From positions 1 to 64,000 of the forward strand of contig JBBHKE010003492.1 of assembly GCA_037447655.1 (NCBI GenBank): a DNA stretch of 64,000 nt, in the 5' to 3' direction. Source of the stretch: Zygnema cylindricum. Its lineage: Eukaryota > Streptophyta > Zygnematophyceae > Zygnematales > Zygnemataceae. Positions 11,446 to 23,240 of the stretch are shown one piece after another (within the stretch, counting starts at the first letter, position 1; each line of letters begins with the position of its first letter). Under the pieces are notes generated by a model. The model was not told the origin of the DNA, did no database searches, and saw only the letters and a program-made list of their open reading frames with translations. Both the position numbers and the translations under genes were made by a program.

Positions 11446-13880
11446 TTTTCTTTCATAACTTAGCCCTCAACGAGAAAATCCGCAACTGTACAAAAAAAAT
11501 GAAATTACCAATGAACAACTTGCGCTACCTTGAAACTTTATATGTACTGCAGTTTGCCGTCTAGCGCATTTCGACCCACTTTCTCATTTTCAAAATTGAT
11601 ATAAAATCACCTCGCGAAGTGATTTTAAATAAGTTCAATGAGGTGAGCGAATAGGCAGATGTTGTCGCACGTGTCAAAACTTTTTGACATTTTTTTTGTG
11701 CGCGGAGTACTTAAAAAAACCCACTGCACGTTTTCAGCCTGAGCGTGACTTTTTTGCGTGCGATTTGTTCCGTACAAGAGCCGTGGAAGGGTCTCGACCA
11801 ACGGACGCCATTTCGCAAAAGGGATGTGTTGTCCATGTCCATTTCAACCATGGATTTACCCTCGGAAGCACCACGGACTACCCAAAAACAGCCTACTTTG
11901 AATCAACACATAACTCTACAAAAATAACAAAACAAGCTGAAACTACAAACACAAATAGTTTTTTAGGCTAAATCATAATCTCACAAAGTTTGAGACAAAA
12001 ATAATTAACAGAGTGATCACATCATCTAGTCAAAATTGCAAAAAAATAGTCTGCTAGAACTTTGGTAAAACCGACAATTTCACAATGAAGTTGCACACAG
12101 ACCAGACACACAATAGGTCCATAAATCTGTGGCAATGTAGAAAATACAAGGAGGAATATACATGCAGAATTTCAATACTCAAACAAAATTACCAAAAATG
12201 ATCATAAACAATTTTTGGTACAGAAAGTTCCTTCATCCAGAAATGACTAAGTCCTACAATATATACACTCAGGCTCACTACTAAATGTACGGAGGCATAC
12301 CAGCCGTACGTAATCTACCATCTACCTAAATTACTGTGAGTATACCCGAATAATTCGAGGTATGACAGAATAAATGAATCTACACTAATAATTAATTCAT
12401 AAAAAGACAAATCAATGTTAAATCAAATATTTACACCGACACCTCCGTAAAATCCGCGTACTAGACGACATCTTTCTTAGTCACCTGTCGATAAACCACG
12501 TAGTGAACCGACATAGCATAAGTACGGGCCACTTGATAACACGTCATCAAAAATTGTGATCCCTTGAAAAATATCGGCAGACGCTGTCCGCCCTCCAAAT
12601 GTACCACGGACCACTTGCCGAAATTAAACCGTACCTTCAAAATCTTTTCCTAACTGAACCTGCATCCTTTGCAATAAATGTGCTTGTCGCAAGTAAAGTA
12701 CACCTGTCCAAATAAGACGCTTCGTACTGGCGTGCACATACAACATTTTGTACATTTCACATCACATCGCTTCCCGATCCGCCGTCCATTTGCAAACGTA
12801 ATCCAAACCACTCAATTACTCACTCACGTCCTTTTAATTCCAATCGTGCAATTACTCCCCCAAATCCACAAATCCATTCGATTTGCCATTTGTACCACCA
12901 CATTATTTCCGATAATAATCTACGCACAAAACTTCGCGTGCGCAAAAAATGTGGCGTACGGACGAAAGTAACATTTCAAAAACAACAGGAAGTCCGTGAA
13001 AGCGCATCTCTTTCTCTTTCTCCCACTACCGCGTCTATCTCAAAATTCTTAAAAAAAAAAACGTCAATAATAATATCAAATGAAAGATCCCTAAAAATGA
13101 TTTCTTTTTATAATATTTGGGCGTATTTTGATGACAAGTAGAGTGAGAAAGGACTAAAAAACAAAATCAAAAAACCATGGCGAAAAGTTTTAGAATTTGT
13201 GACGACGACACTGTCATAATTGCGAGTGACGTCAAAATGTCACAAACCCTGCGCAGTAAATTGTGTTATCGATAACCCTGTGTCCTGTACGGTTTTCATC
13301 AGAACTGTACTTGAAAATAGACAACACCTAAAATAAGAATGGGCCAAACAAATGAAGTCATTATTGCAAAAATTGCCATGGTAAAACCATGGGTGGTCAA
13401 ACGGGCAGACTGTAAAAGCGCAGCTTGAGATGAAATTTGTTCCGTCACACGGACCACTTTGTACCTTCGATAGTTTTTTCCATCGCACTTTTTGAAATAA
13501 AGAAAGGACTTCCCTTTTACCGTCAGAAACTTTGACAAGTAAAAGTTTCGGAGCCACGTCAAAAAATGTCGCTACAAAAACTGTTACGTGGTTGACACTT
13601 GAAAAATGGGAAAAATGTATGGTATGAAAAAGGTTTTTTTTGTTTGTCCGCCGTAAAGTGGCACGTGACGCTAGCCTACGTCAACTAGCGTGTCGTGATA
13701 TGAGCCACTTGTTCGTACGAAAAGTAAACGCTTTGCGGACATGATATGTACGAAGCCTTCTAAATCAAATTGTACTGCCACGCAAGCGTTTGTACAGACC
13801 GAAAATAACCCCAAAGGGAACTTAGGACATGCCCAAAAAAAAAACCTCGGGCGCCCAAAAAAGAAACTTAGTTTCAGTTC
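11446..13880. repeat. Dispersed repeat, copy 2; no gene recognised
   Basis: From 11455 to about 13260 parts of the sequence match 1480-2760 in the same order. A near-perfect 24-bp palindrome centred on TCGCGA lies at 11603-11626. Open frames of about 95 codons at 11684-11971 and 12678-12971 resemble no family. The stretch 13260-13880 holds no recognisable gene and ends in the minisatellite. Confidence 0.45.
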
Positions 13881-13889
13881 AGTTTTTAG

Positions 13890-15770
13890 TATAAAATAAG
13901 TATTAAGAAAGTTTTTGTAAAATTTGTATTATAACAGTTATAAGTGTGTATAATTAGTATTGGTATAGTTTTAATCTATATTTTTGATATTAGTACAATT
14001 TGTCTATATAACTTGAGTTACTAGAGTTATTAGTAATGTATAATTAGTATTATTATTGTTATTAGTTTGTATAATTGGTATTAACGCAGTTATTACTCTA
14101 AATAATTAGTGTTTGTATAATTAGTATTAGAATAGTTATTAGTTTGTATAATTAGTCTTAACAAATTTTAGTTTGTATAATTAGCGTGAACACAGTTATT
14201 AGTCTATATAATTAGTATTAGTGCACTTCTAATACTGTATAATTAGTAATTAGACAATTATTAGTTATGTAAAATTAGTATCAGGACAATCATTATATAA
14301 TTATTACTTCTACATTTATTTGTCCGTATTATTAGTATTAACTCAGCTTTTGGTCTCTATAATTAGTATAAATAGTATAAGTACAGTTATTAGTATGTAG
14401 AATCAGTATTAGCACAGTTACTAGTATGTATAACTAGTACTGGTATTCTTATTTGTATAACTAATTAGTATAAATATAGTTACTAGTCTTTATAATTAGT
14501 GTATATACAATTATTACTCTGTGTAATTAGTGTTATTATAGTTATTAGTAATGTAGAATTAGTGTTGGTACAATGGTTAGTAATATATAATTAGCAATTT
14601 TTAGTAATGTATACTTAGTATTAGTCCTACTATTCGTCTGTATCATTAGTATTAACACAGTTATTAGTGTATAATTAGAAATAATATAGTTATTAGTATG
14701 TAGAATCTGTATCAATACAGTTTTTAGTATGTATAATTAGTGTTAGCATAGTTATTAGTCTGTACAATTAATATTAGTACAGCTAGTTGTCTGTATAATT
14801 AGTATTAGCACATTATTAGTTCATGCAATTAGTATAAGTATATTTTGTATAATAAGTATTTTTACAGTTATTAGTCTGTATAATAAGTGTATTAGTATAA
14901 TTATTATTTAATTAGTATAAGTACTCATAAAAGGATACATTGACTATCCTAATACTAATTAAACATGTCTAATATTTCTACGAACACAACTATACAAACT
15001 AATAACTATGATTGCTAATTACATCGACTAATAAGTGTACCAATATTGATAATACAAACTCATAATTGGACTCATATTAAGTATACAGACTAATAGCTGT
15101 ACTAATACTGATTATACTTACTAATAACTGTACTATTACTAATTATGCATTACTAATAACTGTACTAATCCTAATAATAATCCTAATTATGCAGACTACA
15201 AAGGATAGTAATACTAAATACATGGATTAAGCACTTTACTAATACGAGATATGCAGGTTAAGTACTGTATTAATACTAAATATACAAACTAACAATTGTT
15301 CTAAGTAATAATCATACAGACTGATAATTGTAGTTATACTAGATATTCATACTTATTATTTGTGTATTATCTTTATTAGTCTAGTTATTAGTACGTATAA
15401 TCAGTATTAGTATAGTCTGTATTAGTAAAGCTAATAGTACGTATAATCAGTATTAGTAAAGTTATTCGTATGTGAGTACAGTTATGAGTTTGTATTATTA
15501 GTTTTGGTACAATTATTATTCTGTAAAATTAATATTAGTACAGTCATGAATTTGTGTAATAAGTATTAGTACAATTTTTAGTATGTATAATTAGTGTTTT
15601 ATAGTTAGTAGTTTGTATAATTAGTATTCGTTCAGTTATTGGTCTGTATAATAGGTATTAAAACAATTAAAAGTCTATATAATTAGTGTTAGTACAGTTA
15701 TTAATACTGTTTAATTAGTATTAACACGATATTAGTCTATATAATTGGTATTAGAACAGTTATTAGTTTG
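13890..15770. repeat. AT-rich minisatellite with an inverted central block
   Basis: Degenerate units of roughly 35-40 bp, with a core like TTAGTCTGTATAATTAGTAT, repeat from about 13900 to 14935. From about 14945 to 15350 the same unit appears as its reverse complement (ACTAATAACTGTACTAAT). From about 15360 to 15770 the original orientation resumes. The block has no open frames of note. Confidence 0.85.
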
Positions 15771-17640
15771 TATTTGTTTTTTTGTTCTCCATCGGTGTTT
15801 TTTTATTTTTTTGACATTACATGTTCTTTTTTCTGATTGGTCCTCTAGTTTGTTCATAAGTTTGCGAGGGAATTAATTCTTGCACGGTTCACGTTCGTGC
15901 TCTTCGTTTTCGTAATTATTCAAAAAAAAAAAAGTGTATTTCGAACATGATGTCTAATAGCGGACGGCAGTTGCTGTTTGCTATACGCAGCTGTCGAGTT
16001 TTGACGCAAAAAATTGCATTTTTTGTCCGCCAATACGCTCCAAAACGGTCGAAACTTACCATCCCAACCGTCACCGCCGCGTTTTTTGTCATATTACGAA
16101 ATTTGGCGTACGGATCCCAAAATTTATGACATCGTTTTCCCCTTTTTGCATTGCCCATTTTCTATAAGGGAAAAGCATTGAAGTCGCATTCGTCTCTGGT
16201 GACAACGATAATTGATCGTCGATTTTTTGTGTAAGATCTTGAGCCGTTGAGTAATTTGAGTTTTGATTGGCTTTGTCATGTTCCAATTTTGATGTAATAA
16301 AAAAAGACTCGTGGTACAATCCTATTTGTTGTTTCTCGTGGTTGTAATAGTAATGATTCGCGCTACTGTACGGTATAGTACCACTGTCGCTCGTAGAGAA
16401 TCTGCCAATTGGTGAAAGCCAGAAAATAAAGTTTTTCAATATGGTTGGCCGTCGTGTATCGCGCCGTGCTGATTTATTCAGCATGGACGTGACTGTCAAC
16501 AGGCGAACCGAACTACTATTTCCAGCGTGCCCGTACTTATTTTAATGTAAGTATATGGTCGGTCGCCGTGCATCGCGCGGTGCTGATTTTTTCGACATGG
16601 ACGTGACCGTCAACAGGCGAACTGAGCCGACTATCTCCAACGTGTCCGTACTTTTTTTGTGTAAGTACACCACGAATCGTTTTTAGTGTTTATATTAATA
16701 ATTCATTACCCGTAAATTTTGAATCTCATACCTAAAATAATATTAGTATTTCTATTTTTTCTTTTACGTTAATGTAGGTACGGTTAAAATAGGTATCGAT
16801 GCTACAAATTTGGACAGTTATTAAATATTAATTACTGTGCAGTACACAGTGAATCGTTATTACTCTATTAGTGCTGTTGTTTTTTGCTTTACGGGCGACA
16901 CTATTAAACGTCGCGACTGTTAAATTTCAATCCGTTGGCAGAAATAAATCATTGTATACAATTTATGTCAATTGAAACAAAATAAATGTATGATAAATGA
17001 AAACCATATGGGGGCACAATCGTCCACTGAAACGACACGAAGAAATGAAACGAGAGACTAAATCGTATCATGCGACATAAATTAACATCTAATAAATATA
17101 TTTAATGAGAAAGACAAAAGTTTACTCTAAATACTCGTACGTTACGGATTTATTAATTATTTGCTATCAAAATCCATAGCGGAAAAGTTTATGTATGTAG
17201 AAGAAGATGGCGAAGCCAAGTGGATGGTTTAATTCACGTTTCGTTCATGTAAGGGGTTTGATTAAGCGTAAAAGTTTCACATTAATTTGAGCGTTTGATC
17301 TCAATCTAATGAACGATATGAATGAATGGACTGCATATATCATGTAGTATTAAATACTTTAATGTTAAATATAGAATACACATTAAACCATTAGCATTAT
17401 TCAACCATTATTCGTTTAAACAAAATACTAATGGTTTTTGTTTATTTTATATTAAGGTGTTGCATATATATTTTTTATATATTTTTTATCAATACATAAT
17501 ATAATAAAAGAAGAAAACAAAAAAAAGAACAAACAAAATAAATAACCACAATACAACCTTGATCACATAACAAAAACGAAAGAAACAAATGTAAACATAA
17601 CAAAGAAAATAATAAGAAAAAAGAAAAAACATCAGACTTA
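15771..17640. other. No gene recognised apart from a short tandem duplication
   Basis: It contains T- and A-runs (15775-15820, 15920-15932), an open minus-strand frame of 136 codons (16089-16499) that resembles nothing and overlaps the duplication listed next, and an AT-rich part from 16700 on. Confidence 0.4.
16441..16668 (+). repeat. Tandem ~114-bp duplication with a conserved short frame
   Basis: Copy 1 (16441-16552) and copy 2 (16555-16668) align almost end to end. Both start ATGGT and both end in GTAAGTA. Translated from the ATG, they share a pattern of M-V-G-R-R-x-S-R, A-D-x-F and MDVTVNRRTE. Within the first 24 codons, six of ten changed codons are synonymous. This may be a duplicated exon with a donor-like end, or a repeat with chance coding potential. 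No family is recognised. Confidence 0.5.
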
Positions 17641-17646
17641 ACTAGG

Positions 17647-18250
17647 ATTCAACCAACTTAGTCCAAAAACCCAAAAGGTTGGAACAACATCATTATCAAC
17701 TTGATGGCTAACTAACACTACAAACACGTATTTTCTTATATATTTCTTGATAGTTAGAATATGTTGATTACTTTAAGTATTTTTTTTTGTTTTCGATCAA
17801 GCACCTTAATCGAAGACCAAGGTTGCGTAAACATCATTATCAGCTCAAAGGCTGACTAACATTACAATCACTTATTATTTATTAATTTTCGTTGTTTATT
17901 ATAGTAGATTGATTACTTTGAGTACTTTGTTTATCTCTTTCTTATTTTGTGATCAACCAACTTAGTCCTAAGACTTAGAAGGTTGCATGAACATTAGTAT
18001 CAGCTCGGAGGCTGACCAACATTACAAACACTTGGTTTCATTAATAATATTTGCTTGTTAGATTACACTGTTACTTTGAATATTTTTTTTTTGTTTTTTC
18101 GATCAACCAACTTAGTCTAAAGACCAAGAAACTTGTTGAACATCATTATCAGCTCAAAGGCTGACCAACATTACAAACATTGGTGTATATATATTTTTTA
18201 AATACAACACAAATACTTTGACTACTTTGTTTCGTGGTACTTGATTACTT
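17647..18250. repeat. ~150-bp tandem repeat, about four units
   Basis: The word TCAACCAACTTAG or a variant recurs at about 17648, 17795, 17951 and 18101 (spacing 147-156 bp). Each unit also carries ATCATTATCAGCTC and GGCTGACCAACATTACAA. The array runs into the trinucleotide tract. Confidence 0.85.
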
Positions 18251-18353
18251 TGTTTTTTTTATATGACCAACATTACATGCATTGGTTTTTTTTTGTTTGT
18301 TTGAAATACAATACAAATACTTTGAATACTTTGTTTTGGTGATACTTTGATTA

Positions 18354-19024
18354 CATCATCATCATCATCATCATCATCATCATTACATCATTACATCATC
18401 ATCATCATCGTCATCATCATCATCATCATCTCCATCATCATCATTATCATCATCATCATCATTACATCATCATCATCATTACATCATCATCATCATGACA
18501 TCATCATCATCATCATTACATCATCATCATCATCATCGTCGTCATCGTCATCATCGCCATCATCATCATCATCATTACATCATCATCTTCATCATCATCA
18601 TTACAGCATCATCATCAACTTCATCATCATCATCCTCATCATCATCATCATCATCGTCATCGTCATCGTCGTCATCATCGTCATCATCATCATCGTCGTC
18701 ATCATCATCATCATCATCATCATTATCATCATCATCATCATTATCATCATCATCATCATCATTATCATCATCATCATCATCCTCACCATCATCATCATCA
18801 TCATCGTCAACATCATCATCATCATCATCATCATCATCGTTACAATCATCATCATCATCATCATCGTCGTCATCATCATCATCATCATCGTCATCATCAT
18901 CATCATCATCATCGTCAACATCATCATCATCATCCTCACCATCATCATCATCTTCGTCAACATCATCATCATAATCATTACATCATCATTATCATCATTA
19001 TTACATCATCATCATCATCATCCC
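18354..19024. repeat. (ATC)n trinucleotide array, ~670 bp
   Basis: Long imperfect ATC/CAT/TCA repeat with occasional ATT, GTC and ACATC interruptions. Depending on frame it reads as poly-Ile, poly-Ser or poly-His on the + strand and poly-Met on the - strand. The long open frames result from the repeat and are not genes. Confidence 0.95.
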
Positions 19025-19066
19025 ATCTTTCACTAGGAACAGACAACGCTCTAGAAAATTAGCATT

Positions 19067-19380
19067 CTAAATATGAAAAACAGTATTAAAAATTACTGCA
19101 GCAACACGAACTTCACCACAACTGCCCCAAACTTTGCCCCAAACTTTATCAACAGATATATACGTTTGATAATGATTAAAGTCTATAAATTGAACTCTAT
19201 GTCCACAACTAATAAAAGTAGCATGCTCGTCCCAATGACAAAATAAATAACTAATAATTACCTTTTTTTCATGAGAATATTTAGACTCACACTTAAACAA
19301 TAATAAGGAAAGAGCACGAAACAAACAATTCCCAAACCTTGTAACATGTAATCGAAAAAGAGGTTTTCGTGTCATAATGA
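19067..19380 (-). pseudogene. OTU-like cysteine protease domain remnant
   Basis: A minus-strand frame (19621-19067) has a poly-Phe N-terminal half that is probably non-coding, then a region like an OTU deubiquitinase: FGNCLFRALS around the nucleophile cysteine (codon at 19325-19327), H-E-K-K plus a hydrophobic helix, then VWGKVWGSCGEVRVAAVIFN, matching the usual WG...E(L/V)xAAA block. The aspartate normally three residues before the cysteine is Phe here, and no catalytic histidine is reached before the stop. OTU domains occur in host deubiquitinases and as passengers in transposons; the repeat-rich context favours the latter. The call rests on motif recognition only. Confidence 0.45.
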
Positions 19381-21634
19381 GCTTACCTAAAATAGAACCC
19401 CCAAAAGTCGAAAAAAAAAAACACTTACACTTGAATAGCAAAAAATAAATAAACACTAATAAACAAATGAAATAACAAAACAATATGATTTTAATACAAA
19501 CTTTCCCAAACATGTAAAAATAAGAAAATAGACAAACAAAATAGGATTTATTTAAAAAAAAAAACAATAAACCTACATTAAACAAAAAAAAGAAACATAA
19601 GATAAACTTCACACAAACCACTATAAATTATTTAATATGTAAAAAACCACTTACTGAATATTTCAAGCCTTCGCAAATGAATGGAAAGAGTAACAATTCG
19701 TAAAGTATAAAGAAAATTAAAAATAGACAAGGAACATGGTCAAATTCTAAGGAAAAAACAAAAATTATGGACCTAGATTCTTTGTACGCTTGACAGGACG
19801 GTTCGAAAACGCTGCACTACAATATAGCGACGACGACAAAGTGATCGCGACAGTTGACCCGCGGCCGACGACGTCAAGGATTGTTTGGTACGGTCGGATT
19901 TGAGTCATCGGCGCTTAATCGTACGGCAACACATGAATCACATCGCGACGTCTTTGTTGACGTAAGTTGACGTCAAGGGCGATTCACGTCCAAAGTCCAA
20001 ACAAATTCGACGTCACGCCAAAATGTCGTGATTTCAATAACGGTAGAGTAACGTACAGTATCGTACTTTAAATTTTTGCGCGCGCGATCCCGTCACATCA
20101 CGCCACGTTGTCGTGTTCTCAATATCCGTTCACTATCGGAAACGGATTGATGCGTGGAGTACATGTAACTCCTACGACAAAATGTGACGCTCCTATTGGT
20201 CCATGTGTACAAAAGCGACAGGCCCTTGGCAACCAAAGGGCAAAGCACCGGGTCGCCCGCGACTATTATACTAAGTGTGAACCACGCATGTCACATGGCA
20301 GCTGACAGATATTACCGCTCGTTGCCATTTACTGCTTCATAGAAACGAATATGTGCTTTCGATGGAATTCTCTCCAACGGTTCAGATTTTATCCAGCGTA
20401 TGTGGACGCTCTGGACGATATCTAATTTAGGGTTTCAGTTGTGTTTTTACGACGAATATGAACGTAGGTGACATAGAACCATGTTGAGAATTTGTCACTT
20501 TTACGGCAATGGACAATCCGTTTTTAGTGTGGATTTTCTCATTTTTCCCCTCTGTATTTTCCTTTTCCTGGGTAAACATGTTTTTCGCGCAGAAGCCAAA
20601 CTTCAGAATCCTTCACGCATGTTGGACAGCTGGACTTTGAATATTGTCATAAATAATTTTGTCGCTTAGTTCGTAATTAGGGTTCCCGAGATAGCTGGTA
20701 TAGCAAGTGTGGAAGACGGAAAGATTCACCTGCAATGGCTCAATGATTGGGATGGGAAATCGGAACGGACCTGTAAATATAATACACGTGAAAATTAGCC
20801 AGAAGGAAGAAAACAGGATAGACTGAAATTGCTCGTGAAATTTTTGAAAAAACTTTTTTGGCAGTCACAAATGGATGAAGATTCCCCCAAGTTTTGGAAT
20901 TCATGCCAGAAAAGCATTGAAGGAATGTAAAACAGCAAAGAAAATAAAACTTCTTCACATATTTTTATTCTTCCCGAGGTTCTATCTCATTTTGTTTGTA
21001 CTAGCCACGCGTAAATTCATCATAAATGGCTAAAATTAATAAATTATGACAGGCTCACTGGAACCATCATCATTCCAAAGAGACGCAAATGGTCCCCAGC
21101 CCTTAAATTGCCAAGAAAGTACAGTTTGTCCGTTTCAGTTAATCCGGAGAAGATAAAGATGACTGTACTTCCTGACGCGTCGGTGGCTGCCACGGCATTT
21201 TGGTTCTTTTAAAGACTAAAATCTGGAATCTGCAAAGTTTGGCAGATACAACCTTTGTCGTCTGACGTCAGTCTGACAGGATGACCCTAATCACACTCTC
21301 TCCGAGTTCTACTCACGGTGTTTACCTTACTCACTGGCACATATTCTTCAAAGAAATAATAATTACAATAAAATGAATAATAAAAATAAGAAAAGCACTT
21401 AAAACGGTGCAGCAGTAGGTAGGTCCAAGGGAGCCAGAAAGAGGCAAACACTCGGATCAAATATAAAGAGGCTTTATCAGAGATACAGAGAGGGGGAAAG
21501 TAGAGAAGAACAAAAAGAGAGTAAAATTGGACAAAGGATAGAGTTTGAAGAGAATAAATTAGAGCGAGAGAGCGTCTGTGGAAGAATAAAGTAAACGCTC
21601 GGACAAGTGCAGCGGGAGGGTGAGAAGGAGGGCC
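19381..21634. other. No gene recognised; CG-rich block with ACGT motifs
   Basis: From about 19790 to 20330 the sequence is richer in CG than its surroundings. It carries several GACGTC/TGACGT words (for example near 19877, 19947, 19967 and 20010), which are bZIP/CREB-type binding cores in many eukaryotes. It lies about 1.3 kb upstream of the G8 gene. An ATG frame at 20481-20669 begins with a hydrophobic stretch and could be a 5' exon, but its phase does not fit the next exon. Confidence 0.35.
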
Positions 21635-21776
21635 ATGGCTTCCAGGCGGAGAAATATCTCCGTAGACTTCTTTATGGCCATGACATTGTCGTTTCTGTTG
21701 AGTGAGAGGGGAGAAAGTGCACCTGCCAAGGCTATCGATATTTTCAAGTCTCCTTGTTCGCCCATCAAAAGCCCGG
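21635..21776 (+). CDS. Candidate first exon of the G8 gene (signal peptide)
   Basis: ATG at 21635 in the context GGCCATGG opens a frame starting MASRRRNISVDFF and continuing with a hydrophobic run, then SERGESAPAKA. This could be an export signal, as expected for an extracellular G8 protein. A possible donor (GG/GTATGC) ends it at 21776 in phase 1. That phase joins in frame to an acceptor at 22080/22081 (TGTGCAG), but not to the more pyrimidine-rich acceptor at 22030. A missing small exon or another first exon remains possible. Confidence 0.35.
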
Positions 21777-22080
21777 GTATGCTCTGAACTTCTGCTTACA
21801 TTTAAACCAGAAACGGAATACTGAAAACCGAAAACTGGAACATGGAACACATATTCCCGAAACTGGTACACACCGGACACTGGAAAGACATTTTTCCGAA
21901 GCTGGAGATACCTGTTTTCAGAATGTGTGTGTAAAAGGAGTGAGAGAGCTCACTCTCGCTTGCCCCTGCTCTCTCTCCTTCTCTTTCTCTATATGTGTGT
22001 GTGTGTCTGTGTCTCTCTCCTGACTTTCAGCCACAGCATTACCTACATTTCTGCTCACGAATCTTTTGCCAGCTGTGCAG

Positions 22081-23240
22081 TGTACAAGCTCTGGAGCTCA
22101 AGTAACACGTGGCCCAACAACATTGTTCCCGGAATTGATAACAGTTTCAGTGACGTCACTATTCCCTGTGGTGTAGCGGTTCTTTTGGACGTACCAATCA
22201 TAAAAGTGGGAGTACTCACAGTAAAAGGCCTCCTCAGGTGACTGTCTTTTCCCCCCCTCAAAATTCACTGGCTTTTTCTTTTCCATTAAATTTTCTCACT
22301 GGACTTTTTGTCGTAGGGCTTTCACTGTCCGGCGGTGAACTCTCCATCTTACGGCCCTCCATTCTGAATTGTGAGTGGGCAGAGTACAAGACAATGCCAC
22401 TCTCGGAAACTTCTATGTGAGAGAACAACACATTCTGGTGGAGGGAAAAATTTCCATCTGGTCTTCGGAAAACAAATTAGTTGCATAATTACTTTGAGCT
22501 CATACCTTCCCCGGGCCAAATGTACCTCGAATTCACCAGTTTCCAACTTGCCGATGGGGAACATTCTCGAATTCTCGGACACAAGGCCGTTGCTGTGCAA
22601 ATTTTGAACCAAATTGTTTTTCTCTTTGCTCCTCCTTCCCCCCATTTTTCTTTTGTTTTGAATGCAGAGTACGAGACAATGCCACTCTTGGAAACCTCTA
22701 TGTGAAGGCACAACACATATTGGTGGAGGGAAAACTTTCCATTGGTTATTTCGAACAGCAATTCAGCCAAAAAATCACCTTTGAGCTCACGCCTTCTACC
22801 AACAGAGAGCCTCTGAAGTTTTCCAGCTTTCCTCCCGCCGACCCAAGTAATCCACGAATTCTCGGACACAAGACCTTCGCTGTGGTACATTATCTATCCC
22901 TTATATCCCCCTCTCCAGAGAAATTAGAATGCTATGGTGGACCCTCCATTCCTACAGCATGTCAAGCTTGACACAAAGAGACCGGGAAACTTAGCTGGAA
23001 ACTGAACGGGGACATGGAGACGGAACTGTTTGCAGGTGGGCGGCCATGTGGACTTACATGGAATGCCAGGTGGAAAAGATACTCCCACGTGGTGCCAGCT
23101 GGCAGCCACAGCTTTGCCTGGAGCCACCAGTATTATAGTGGACGACCCTCTCGCAATCCGATGGCCAATCGGAGGCCTTATTGCAATTGCCGCTACTGAT
23201 TATGAGTACATCCAATCTGAACAGCGTGCCATTCAGACTG
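22081..23240 (+). CDS. G8 domain exons of the spliced gene
   Basis: Exon 22081-22237 encodes KLWSSSNTWPNNIVPG, then DVTIPCGVAVLLDVP and GVLTVKGLLR, the W...W...P-G and V-x-I-P-x-G-x-x-V-x-L-D signature of G8. Exon 22668-22884 continues with RVRDNATLGNLYVKAQHILV and EGKLSIG, the typical second half, and ends RILGHKTFAV. Exon 23036-23240 begins GGHVDLHGMPG and later reads ATSIIVDDPLAIRWPIGG, then IAIAATDYEYIQSEQR. This is the G-G-x-L-D-L-H-G and W-x-x-G-D-x-I-x-I-A-S-T region after G8 in CEMIP and TMEM2, with the usual Gly-Asp here Gly-Gly. All splice junctions keep frame. Confidence 0.85.

Noticed and set aside
18347-19036. Long open frames (poly-Ile, poly-Ser, poly-His, poly-Met) over the ATC array
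   Set aside because: They follow from the trinucleotide repeat, which lacks stops in most frames; no start context or flanking coding sequence.
20481-20669. First exon of the G8 gene
   Set aside because: Hydrophobic start is attractive, but the possible donor (20571) is 1.5 kb upstream of the first G8 exon and fits no better than the ATG at 21635.
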